Of a stretch of 10,871 bases of DNA, positions 1-6,747 are shown in pieces. The notes under the pieces are model-generated. The model was not told where the DNA came from and did no database searches. It saw only the letters and a list, made by a program, of their open reading frames with translations. Position 1 is the stretch's first letter. Every line of letters begins with the position of its first letter. The DNA comes from AA29 sp041481445 (GTDB taxonomy: Bacteria; Acidobacteriota; Vicinamibacteria; Fen-336), in assembly GCA_041481445.1 (NCBI GenBank), contig JBGPBV010000197.1, forward strand, positions 1 through 10,871, written 5' to 3'. The position numbers and the translations under genes are program-made.

Positions 1-18
1 GCCCAAATCCCGAGCCGC

Positions 19-24
19 TACAAT
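19..24 (+). promoter_or_regulatory. Putative -10 box for leaderless lspA transcript
   Basis: The hexamer TACAAT ends 6 nt before the TTG start, so transcription would begin at or next to the start codon. I see no Shine-Dalgarno sequence between the box and the TTG. The -35 position falls largely outside the window and cannot be judged. A similar CTACAATGG string precedes bshC on the other strand. The assignment is inferred from spacing and sequence only. Confidence 0.4.
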
Positions 25-30
25 GGGCGC

Positions 31-522
31 TTGCCCTGGTCCGCCGGACGCTCCCGACTCGTCGAAGCCGCTTGCGCGGTGGCCGTGGTCCTGCTCGACC
101 AGCTCACGAAGGCGCTGGTGCGCGCGTACCTCCCGCTCTATCACGCCTCCGAGATCATCCCCGGTCTCGTGAGCCTCGTCCACGGACGCAACCGCGGCAT
201 GGCCTTCGGCGTCTTCTCCGGAGGCGGGCTGCCCCGGCAGGCGATGCTGCTCGCGGTGGTGAGCGGGGCGGTCCTGCTGGTGGTGATCGCGCACTGGCAC
301 CGCCTCTCCGAGGGTCCGGCGCTGCCGCGGATCGCGCTCGCCCTCGTCGCGGGGGGCGCCGTCGGCAACCTCATCGACCGCGTGCGGCTCGGCTACGTCA
401 CCGATTTCGTCCACGTCTACTGGGGGAGGCACGTCTGGCCGGACTTCAACGTCGCCGACTCCGCGATCAGCGTCGGCATCGCCCTCCTCCTGGTGGACGC
501 CCTGCGCCCGCGCCGGAAGTGA
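31..522 (+). CDS. lspA: Lipoprotein signal peptidase (signal peptidase II)
   Basis: This is the inner-membrane aspartic protease that cuts the signal peptide from diacylglyceryl-modified prolipoproteins. The 163-aa product has the family length and motifs: DQLTK at residues 23-27, NRGMAFG at 54-60, GNLIDR at 112-117, and FNVADSAI at 139-146. The two catalytic aspartates should be D116 and D143. Hydrophobic segments lie near 11-28, 70-88, 98-115 and 143-157, matching the four-helix fold. I chose the TTG at 31 because a TACAAT box sits 6 nt upstream, which would give a leaderless transcript, and because it leaves a normal short N-terminus before helix 1. The frame is open to the left edge, so an earlier start cannot be excluded. 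The gene converges on bshB1, with 27 nt between the stop codons. Identity is secure; the exact start is not. Confidence 0.95.
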   Translation: MPWSAGRSRLVEAACAVAVVLLDQLTKALVRAYLPLYHASEIIPGLVSLVHGRNRGMAFGVFSGGGLPRQAMLLAVVSGAVLLVVIAHWHRLSEGPALPRIALALVAGGAVGNLIDRVRLGYVTDFVHVYWGRHVWPDFNVADSAISVGIALLLVDALRPRRK

Positions 523-549
523 CGAAGAGCGCGTGGCGCGCGGGGGCGG

Positions 550-1272
550 CTAGAGGGAGCGGCCGCGGAGGGCGAGGAGGTCGTCGACCTGGACGGGCTC
601 GCGGGTGACGAAGCCCTCTCCGTAGGCCACGCCGATCCGCTGCCCGTGGCGGCGCGCGGTCAGCTCGACGGACTGCTGGAACCTCTCGAACGGCAGGGCC
701 ACCGTCTCGCCGGGCGCGGGCTCGAACTGGCTGGCGAAGGCGCGGATGGCCTGCATCTTCGTGGCGAAGGTGGCGGTGATGTCGACCACGAAGCTGGGAG
801 CGACCTCCACCGACTCCGTCATGCTCGTGGCGTAGACGAGCTTGCGGGGACGGAAGGCCTCCCCCAGGGACGGCCGGTAGTTCCGCAGCCCGGCCATGAA
901 GCAGGCCGCGTACACGAGCCGGCTGGCGATCGCGTGATCGGGATGGCGCTGCTCCCAGTGCTGCGTGATCACGACCGCCGGCCGCAAGCGCCGGAGCGCG
1001 CCCACCACGGCGTCCCGGTGATCGACGCGGTCCTCGAGCGCGGAATCGGGCAGCCCGAGCGACTCGCGGTGGACGACGCCCAGGATCCGCGCCCCTTCCT
1101 CCGCCTCCCGCGCGCGCCGCTCGGGCGTGCCGCGGCTGCCCGACTCGCCGCGCGTGAGGTCGAGGAAGGCGATGCGGCGGCCGGCCGCGGCCTCGCGCGC
1201 GATCGTGCCCCCCATGACCAGCTCCGCGTCGTCCGGATGGGCGCAGATGCCGACGATGTCGAACGCGTCCAT
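550..1272 (-). CDS. bshB1: Bacillithiol deacetylase BshB1 (PIG-L/LmbE family)
   Basis: BshB1 removes the N-acetyl group from GlcNAc-malate to give GlcN-malate, the second step of bacillithiol synthesis, in the cytoplasm. The 240-aa product has the family zinc motif AHPDD at residues 11-15 and HPDH at 110-113. The expected zinc ligands are H12, D15 and H113, with D14 as general base and R53 and H110 near the active site. The stretch DLTRGESGSRGT (38-49) and the LGLPDS region (72-77) are typical of the BshB1 branch rather than of general PIG-L enzymes. The ATG lies 14 nt after the bshA stop, and I see only a weak ribosome site there, so translation is probably coupled. It is last in the bshC-bshA-bshB1 operon. 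A mycothiol-type (MshB) or other sugar deacetylase role is less likely given the neighbours. Confidence 0.93.
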   Translation of the reverse strand: MDAFDIVGICAHPDDAELVMGGTIAREAAAGRRIAFLDLTRGESGSRGTPERRAREAEEGARILGVVHRESLGLPDSALEDRVDHRDAVVGALRRLRPAVVITQHWEQRHPDHAIASRLVYAACFMAGLRNYRPSLGEAFRPRKLVYATSMTESVEVAPSFVVDITATFATKMQAIRAFASQFEPAPGETVALPFERFQQSVELTARRHGQRIGVAYGEGFVTREPVQVDDLLALRGRSL

Positions 1273-1286
1273 GTGGGCGCCCAGGC

Positions 1287-2411
1287 TCAGGAAGCGCCGA
1301 GCACGCGCTCGTAGTAGCGCTCGTACTCGCCCACGACCCGCTCCGCCCCGAACAGGGCGGCCGCGCGGCCGCGTGCGGCCGCGCTGAGGGCGTGCCAGTG
1401 CTGGTCGTCCTTCAGGATCTCGATCGTGCGCGCGGCCATGCCCTCGATGTCACCGACGGGCAGCAGGAACCCGGTCTCGGCGTGCTTCACCACCTCGGGC
1501 AGGCCGCCGGCGTCCGAGCCCACCACGGGCACGCCGCAGGCCATGGCCTCGAGCGCGCTCAGGCCGAACGACTCCAGCTCGGACGGGAGGAGGAACACGT
1601 CCGCGATCGAGGTCAGCTCCTCGATCCGGTCCTGCCGCCCCAGGAAGCGGACGTTGTCGGAGAGGCCGAGCCGCCGGGCCAGGGCCTGGGCGGAGGCGCG
1701 CTCGGGGCCCTCCCCGACCATGAGCAGGACGGCGGGCACCTCGCGGATCACGCGCTCCAGGATCCGCACCACGTCCAGCGGGCGCTTCACCGGCCGGAAG
1801 TTCGACACGTGGAGCAGGATCTTCTGGCCAAGGGCGGCGAAGGCCGACCGGTCGCGATAGCCCCGGGTCCGGCAGAACGAGGAGAGGTCCACGAAGTTCG
1901 GGATGACCTGGATCGGCTTCGTGATCTCGAACGTGTCGAGGGTCATCTTCTTGAGGAACTCGGAGACGGCGGTGACGCCGTCCGAGCGCTCGATGCCGAA
2001 GCGGGTGATCTCGAAGAACGTGCGGTCCTGTCCCACGAGGGTGATGTCCGTCCCGTGCAGGGTGGTCACCAGCTTGGGGGCCCGCGCGCCCAGCATCTGC
2101 TGCGCGAGCAGGCCGGTGATCGCGTGCGGGATCGCGTAGTGCACGTGGAAGAGGTCGAGACGCTGGTCGCGCGCCACCTCCGCCATCTTGGCGGCCAGGG
2201 CCAGGTCGTGCGGCGGATACTCGAACAGGCTGTAGGTGGTGAGGTCGATCTCGTGGTAGCGGACGTTGTCCTGGTACTCGTCCAGGCGGAAGGGGAGCCG
2301 GTAGGAGACGAAATGCACGGAGTGGCCGCGGCGTGCGAGCTGCTTGCCGAGCTCGGCCGCCACCGCGCCCGAGCCGCCCACCGTCGGATAGCAGGTGATG
2401 CCGACGTTCAC
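1287..2411 (-). CDS. bshA: Bacillithiol glycosyltransferase BshA
   Basis: BshA is a GT4-family glycosyltransferase that joins GlcNAc from UDP-GlcNAc to L-malate, the first step of bacillithiol synthesis. I take the GTG at 2411 as the start. It overlaps the bshC stop by 4 nt as GTGA, and AGGTGA lies 7 nt upstream. The resulting 374 aa match the family length and begin with VNVGITCYPTVGGSG, whose glycine-rich loop (GGSG, 12-15) is typical. Other marks are HVHYAIPHA (89-97), TTLHGTDIT (116-124), and the GT4 EX7E motif as E280 and E288 in ELESFGLSALEAMACG. The frame stays open far upstream into bshC, but that part is antisense-type low-complexity translation and not part of the protein. The close family marks and the flanking bshC and bshB1 make this BshA rather than a generic glycosyltransferase. 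Confidence 0.94.
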   Translation of the reverse strand: MNVGITCYPTVGGSGAVAAELGKQLARRGHSVHFVSYRLPFRLDEYQDNVRYHEIDLTTYSLFEYPPHDLALAAKMAEVARDQRLDLFHVHYAIPHAITGLLAQQMLGARAPKLVTTLHGTDITLVGQDRTFFEITRFGIERSDGVTAVSEFLKKMTLDTFEITKPIQVIPNFVDLSSFCRTRGYRDRSAFAALGQKILLHVSNFRPVKRPLDVVRILERVIREVPAVLLMVGEGPERASAQALARRLGLSDNVRFLGRQDRIEELTSIADVFLLPSELESFGLSALEAMACGVPVVGSDAGGLPEVVKHAETGFLLPVGDIEGMAARTIEILKDDQHWHALSAAARGRAAALFGAERVVGEYERYYERVLGAS

Positions 2412-4039
2412 AGGTGGATCACCTGGTGGCCGTGCGCGAACGGGTCGAGCCGCTGGGCGACGTCGTCCACCACGGCCAGGCCGTGGCGGGCCAGGAGGTT
2501 GACGAGGCCCAGCCCGCGCTCCTGGAAGGAGCCGCCGGGCATGAGCGCGTCGCGCGTGCGGCGGAGGCGGTCCGCGCGCGTCTGGTCGCGCTTCTTCAGG
2601 GCCCGCATGGCCTTCTCCTGGAGGCCCTCCACCTGGTGCAGGGCGCGCCCCCGCGCCGCGTCCGCCGCCGCCTTGAGCGTGGGGTCCAGCGCGGCCAGCG
2701 TGTCCTGGACCGACGTCATCTCCTTCTCCAGCGCCTGTCGCACGCGCCCGAAGGCGGCGTCCACCTCCGGGTAGTCCTGGCGCGCCCAGCGCGAGAGGAC
2801 GCCCTGCGGGTCCGCCTGCAGGTCCGCCAGCGACAGCTCGTCCGCCTCCAGGGCCCGTGCCTGCGCCGGCTCCACGATCGTGATGCTGGGCCGCGGCACC
2901 AGGGCCGGCCTCGGGATCCGGAAGTGAGCGTACGACGGACCGATCTGCGCGTGGTAGGCGATCTCCGCGGGCCCCCCGACGTAGGCGGCGGTGGGGAGGA
3001 GGTGGTCCTGGGTCAGCGGGCGGAGCAGGACACCCGCGCTGAAGGCGGCGGGATCGCTCTCCAGCAGCCGCGCCGCGTCCGCGACGGGCATCCGCCGGCC
3101 CAGGCTCCGGATCTCGACCGTCCCGTCGTCCGCGCCCATCGCCCGGCGCTCGCCCTCCATGTAGACGAACAGGTTCAGGAACCCCGCCCGCACCGGCACC
3201 TGTTGATGGTAGCCGGCGGCGAGCAGCCGCCGCCCCGCCTCCGCGGCCAGGCGCGAAGTGGGCGAGCGCTCGACGAGCTCGCGCGAGAAGACGGGAGCGC
3301 AGGCGGCCTTGAGCGCGGGATCCGAAGGGTCGAGGAGGACGAGGTCGGGCAGGAGCGAGGAGAGGAGACAGGTGAAGGCCTCGGAGAGCGTGGCCCCGGG
3401 GCGATAACAGGAGGAGACGTGGGCGACCACGTCGTCGCGGTGGAGGCCCGGAGGCAGGCGCCCGCGCAGCTCCTCGATCCGCTCCGTGATCGTGTCGTCG
3501 AGGACGATCTTCGACGCGGGCTGGCCGATCGGCTCGCGGTGCGGCGAGTAGCGCACGTCGTGGATCTGGCCGGCCTCGTCGAGCACGGTCGTGGAGCGGA
3601 TCTCGGCGAAGTCGTGGTCGTCGGCGGCCACCCAGAAGACGGGGACCACGGGCGCGCCGCGCCGCTGCTCGAGCGCGCGCGCGACCACGACCGCGGCCAG
3701 CGCCTTGTACAGGACGTAGAGGGGGCCGCCGAAGAGGACGGCCTGCTGGCCGGTGACCACCGCGGAGGCGCGCGGGTCCCGAAGGCGCGCGGCCTGGGCC
3801 GCGGCCGCCCTTGCTCCGCGGGACTCCTGCTGGCGGACCAGGGCGTCGGCCACCCGATCCCGCGGGCGCTCGCCCCGGAGCGCCTCGTCGGCGGCCTTGG
3901 AGAGCGCCTCCAGGTCCCATCGAGGGGGGCCGTAGAAGGGCTCCACCCCCGGCGCGCCGGTCAGGTAGTCGCGGAAGAGGAGGCTCGGTGGCTGCTGGAA
4001 GGCCCCGTAATCGATGACGATCGGGGGCCGCGATGCCAT
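2408..4039 (-). CDS. bshC: Bacillithiol synthase / cysteine ligase BshC
   Basis: BshC adds cysteine to GlcN-malate, the last step of bacillithiol synthesis. The 543-aa product carries the family's N-terminal core VVTGQQAVLFGGPLY (94-108), the VPVFWVAADDHDFAEI block (132-147), and a C-terminal SFQERGLGLVNLLARHG block (504-520) after a long coiled-coil-like helical region (about 425-500). I chose the ATG at 4039 because it gives the usual family length and a TACAAT box lies 9 nt upstream. In-frame ATGs at 4060 and 4117 would add 7 or 26 residues that look unlike the family, and neither has a clear ribosome site. It is the first gene of the bsh operon, overlaps bshA by 4 nt at its stop, and is divergent from the kinase gene. 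Confidence 0.94.
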   Translation of the reverse strand: MASRPPIVIDYGAFQQPPSLLFRDYLTGAPGVEPFYGPPRWDLEALSKAADEALRGERPRDRVADALVRQQESRGARAAAAQAARLRDPRASAVVTGQQAVLFGGPLYVLYKALAAVVVARALEQRRGAPVVPVFWVAADDHDFAEIRSTTVLDEAGQIHDVRYSPHREPIGQPASKIVLDDTITERIEELRGRLPPGLHRDDVVAHVSSCYRPGATLSEAFTCLLSSLLPDLVLLDPSDPALKAACAPVFSRELVERSPTSRLAAEAGRRLLAAGYHQQVPVRAGFLNLFVYMEGERRAMGADDGTVEIRSLGRRMPVADAARLLESDPAAFSAGVLLRPLTQDHLLPTAAYVGGPAEIAYHAQIGPSYAHFRIPRPALVPRPSITIVEPAQARALEADELSLADLQADPQGVLSRWARQDYPEVDAAFGRVRQALEKEMTSVQDTLAALDPTLKAAADAARGRALHQVEGLQEKAMRALKKRDQTRADRLRRTRDALMPGGSFQERGLGLVNLLARHGLAVVDDVAQRLDPFAHGHQVIHL

Positions 4040-4048
4040 CGCCCGGCC

Positions 4049-4054
4049 ATTGTA
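4049..4054 (-). promoter_or_regulatory. Putative -10 box ahead of bshC
   Basis: On the minus strand TACAAT ends 9 nt before the bshC ATG, which predicts a leader of only a few bases or none. No Shine-Dalgarno sequence is visible before the ATG. The sequence 16-18 nt upstream of the box does not resemble TTGACA, so this would be a promoter recognised mainly through its -10 element. The context CTACAATGG matches the one before lspA. This is an inference from sequence. Confidence 0.4.
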
Positions 4055-4147
4055 GTGCATCAATCCGGACTTACGCCGGCGGGCGGGACTTGTTCCATGA
4101 GGAAGGGCGCAAGCCATTCATGCGAAGAGACTTGAAAGCCAATCGCG

Positions 4148-4176
4148 TTGACACCTTTTCACCAGGATGCTAGAGT
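4148..4176 (+). promoter_or_regulatory. Sigma70-type promoter of the kinase operon
   Basis: A perfect -35 hexamer TTGACA (4148-4153) is followed by a 17-nt spacer and TAGAGT (4171-4176) as the -10. TGC directly before the -10 makes an extended -10 element. Transcription would start near 4183, leaving a leader of about 53 nt before the kinase ATG at 4236. An AGGCGGGA-like purine run just upstream of that ATG can act as ribosome site. It lies in the 196-bp divergent region shared with bshC. It is the best promoter match in the window. Confidence 0.65.
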
Positions 4177-4235
4177 CCCAAGTCTCGCGATCTGTTCGCG
4201 CGCGGGTCTGACCCTGACGAGCATCAGGCGGGAAC

Positions 4236-6734
4236 ATGGACGAAACGCCACACGCGGGCGAGCAGATGCCGGGCACGATCGGCCGCTACCAGGTGCAGGA
4301 GAGCATCGGGTACGGGGCCATGGGGGCGGTCTACAAAGCCTTCGATCCCCTCATAAAGCGCACGCTCGCGATCAAGACCATCCGCCTCGACATCCCCAAG
4401 CAGAGCCCTCAATACAAGTCCTTCATCGAGCGGTTCTACCACGAGGCGCGCATCTCGGGCACGCTCTCGCACCCCAACATCGTGACCCTCTTCGACATCG
4501 GAGAGGAGAGCGGCCTGCCCTACCTGGCCATGGAGTTCGTGGAGGGGGAGACCATCGCCTCGATCCTCGAGCGCGGCTTGCGCTTCAAGCCCGAGAAGGT
4601 CATCGGCCTCGTCAGCCAGGTCGCCTCCGCGGTCGACTACGCCCACACCAAGGGCGTCATCCACCGCGACATCAAGCCCTCGAACCTCATCCTCTACGAG
4701 AACGACCGCGTGAAGGTGACGGACTTCGGGATCGCCAAGCTCGTGGACGCGGAGATGACGCAGTCGGGAACGCTGCTGGGCACGCCCTCGTACATGTCCC
4801 CCGAGCAGGCCATGGGGGACAAGCTGGACGGGCGGAGCGACATCTTCTCGCTCGGCGTCTGCGCCTTCGAGATGCTCTGCGGCGACCAGCCGTTCCCGGG
4901 CAACAACGTCACCTCGATCCTCTACAAGCTCGTCCACGTCGACCCGATCGAGCCGGCCAACCTCGAGATGAACGGCCTCGTCCCGGAGAAGTGGCACGAG
5001 GTGTTCGGGCGCGTGCTGGCCAAGAAGCCGGACGACCGGTACCAGACCGCGACGGAGTTCGTGCAGGACCTCGAGTACTGCCTGGGCGCGTGGTTCGGGG
5101 CCATGGATCCGGTGGGGGCCACCGCGGCCGGCGCCACTCCGCCGGAGCCCGAGCGGACGGGCGACGAGGTCACGGCCTCCCTTCCCGCGGTGAGGGATGC
5201 GCCCGCGCCGCCCCCGGTGCCCGCCGCCCCTACGTCCAGGACGATCCCGCCGGGTGCGCGGCCGGTGGTCGGCGCCCGCGGCGCCACTCCGCCCGCGGTT
5301 CCTCCGGGGGCGCGCAAGACGAACCCTCCGGTCGTCGTGGGGCCGCCACGCCGGACGGGAGCGCCCGCGAGCGCGGCTCCGTCCTCCGCGTCGTCGGTCA
5401 CCACTCGCGTGCCCGCGGCCCCCGCCGCGCGCGGTGCCGAGGCGGAGTCGGACGGACCGACCGTCGTGATGAAGGCGCCCGCTCCGGCCGCTCGGCGTCC
5501 GGCCGCCGCGGCGCCGCCGCTGCCGGAGGAGGCGGAGGCGGCCACCGTCCTCATGAAGGGGACACCCGCGGTGCCCCCCGCCGGCGCGCGGGCGGCACGG
5601 CCGGCCGCGCCCGCGCCCAGGTCCGAGGAGCCGGCCACCGTGCTCATGCGCGGGCCGAGCGCGCGGCCGGGCACGGGGGGGACGATCGCACCGCCTCCGG
5701 TCCCGGCGCCCCCGGTCGAAGAGTCGCCCCTCACCGCTCCCGCTCCCGTCATGCCGGGGCCGCGCCGCTCGATGATGCCGCTCGTGCTCGGCCTCGTCGG
5801 CCTCGTCCTGTTCCTGGGCGTGCTGACGACGGCCGCCATCCTCATCGTGAAGCGTCGCCCGGTCACCCCCAGCCCTTCACCGGTGGTCGCCGCCAGCACC
5901 GACACGAAGCCGGTCCCCTCGCCCTCGACGGTGCCGGCGGTGACCAGCGGCACCGTGCACGTCGAGAGCACGCCGCCGGGGGCCACCGTCACCGTGGACG
6001 GCGAGAAGATCGGCAAGACCCCCCTCGATGCGCCCGACCTCGCGCTGGGGACGCACGAGGTGAAGCTGGAGCTGGACGGCTACGCCCCCACCACCGATTC
6101 CGTGATGCTCACCGCGCAGGTGCCGCTCACCGAGGTGAAGCAGACCCTCTCGCGCACGGTGCCCGCTACCGGCTTCGCCGACGTGACGTCCGCTCCCGAC
6201 GCCGCCATGGTGAAGATCGACGGCACCGCGGTGGGTATGACGCCTCTCCGCGGCCACAAGCTCAACGTCGGACGGCACCGCGTGGAGATCGCGGCCGAGG
6301 GGTACGACCCGTTCACGGGCAACGTCACCGTCCGGGAGGGGCAGACCGCGCGGCTGGAGGCGACCCTGCAGGCGCGGCCGACGCCCACCCCGGTTAAGGC
6401 CTCGCCCACTCCGCACCCGCCGCCGGACGACCAGGTCTACGACGAGAACGACGGCGCGATCCAGCCCAAGCCGATCAAGGTCTCCGGCAAGTCCGCGGAG
6501 TACCCCAGGGACGCGCCCGCGCTCAAGCGCGGCCAGCGCGCCTCCGTCACCGTCTCCTTCGTGGTCCTCGACAGCGGGGAAGTGACCGACGTGCAGGTCG
6601 TGGAGTCCGCGGGCACCAACGTGGACGATGCGGTCATCAGCGCCTACAAGACCTGGAAATTCACGCCCGGCATGAAGCAGGGGGCGAAAGTGAGGGTGAG
6701 GGTCACGAGGCGCCAGACCTTCCTCGGCGGTTAG
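4236..6734 (+). CDS. Transmembrane Ser/Thr kinase with PEGA repeats and TonB C-terminal domain
   Basis: This 832-aa protein begins with a complete Hanks-type kinase domain (about 17-285): glycine loop GYGAMG (25-30), ATP lysine K47, helix-C E70, catalytic loop HRDIKPSN (143-150), DFG (163-165), an activation loop with T175, T179 and T183, and SPE (188-190). A Pro/Ala-rich linker of about 225 residues follows. It holds three similar motifs, TVVMK, TVLMK and TVLMR, starting at T409, T437 and T468. One TM helix (about 514-537) is followed by two PEGA repeats (about 571-640 and 645-712), a short Pro/Thr stretch, and a TonB-family C-terminal domain (about 755-829). The kinase should be cytoplasmic and the C-terminal half periplasmic. 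All catalytic residues are present, so it is probably active. The signal sensed and the substrates are unknown. The FHA protein encoded 13 nt downstream is a likely partner. A 14-nt repeat (5130-5143, 5280-5293) encodes GATPP twice in the linker. Confidence 0.92.
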   Translation: MDETPHAGEQMPGTIGRYQVQESIGYGAMGAVYKAFDPLIKRTLAIKTIRLDIPKQSPQYKSFIERFYHEARISGTLSHPNIVTLFDIGEESGLPYLAMEFVEGETIASILERGLRFKPEKVIGLVSQVASAVDYAHTKGVIHRDIKPSNLILYENDRVKVTDFGIAKLVDAEMTQSGTLLGTPSYMSPEQAMGDKLDGRSDIFSLGVCAFEMLCGDQPFPGNNVTSILYKLVHVDPIEPANLEMNGLVPEKWHEVFGRVLAKKPDDRYQTATEFVQDLEYCLGAWFGAMDPVGATAAGATPPEPERTGDEVTASLPAVRDAPAPPPVPAAPTSRTIPPGARPVVGARGATPPAVPPGARKTNPPVVVGPPRRTGAPASAAPSSASSVTTRVPAAPAARGAEAESDGPTVVMKAPAPAARRPAAAAPPLPEEAEAATVLMKGTPAVPPAGARAARPAAPAPRSEEPATVLMRGPSARPGTGGTIAPPPVPAPPVEESPLTAPAPVMPGPRRSMMPLVLGLVGLVLFLGVLTTAAILIVKRRPVTPSPSPVVAASTDTKPVPSPSTVPAVTSGTVHVESTPPGATVTVDGEKIGKTPLDAPDLALGTHEVKLELDGYAPTTDSVMLTAQVPLTEVKQTLSRTVPATGFADVTSAPDAAMVKIDGTAVGMTPLRGHKLNVGRHRVEIAAEGYDPFTGNVTVREGQTARLEATLQARPTPTPVKASPTPHPPPDDQVYDENDGAIQPKPIKVSGKSAEYPRDAPALKRGQRASVTVSFVVLDSGEVTDVQVVESAGTNVDDAVISAYKTWKFTPGMKQGAKVRVRVTRRQTFLGG

Positions 6735-6747
6735 GCCGGCCGGATCG

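Noticed and set aside
529..541. Short GC inverted repeat between lspA and bshB1 stops as a bidirectional terminator
   Set aside because: The stem is only 5 bp with a 3-nt loop and no T-run follows on either strand. In such GC-rich DNA this is expected by chance.
2412..3920. Long open frame on the minus strand running into bshA from upstream
   Set aside because: It overlaps bshC in another frame and its translation is Arg/Pro/Gly/Ala-rich with no family marks. bshA starts at the GTG at 2411.
2414..4135. Long plus-strand open frame opposite bshC
   Set aside because: It is antisense to a clearly recognised gene, its Arg/Val/Glu/Gly-rich composition is typical of GC-rich mirror frames, and no domain is visible.
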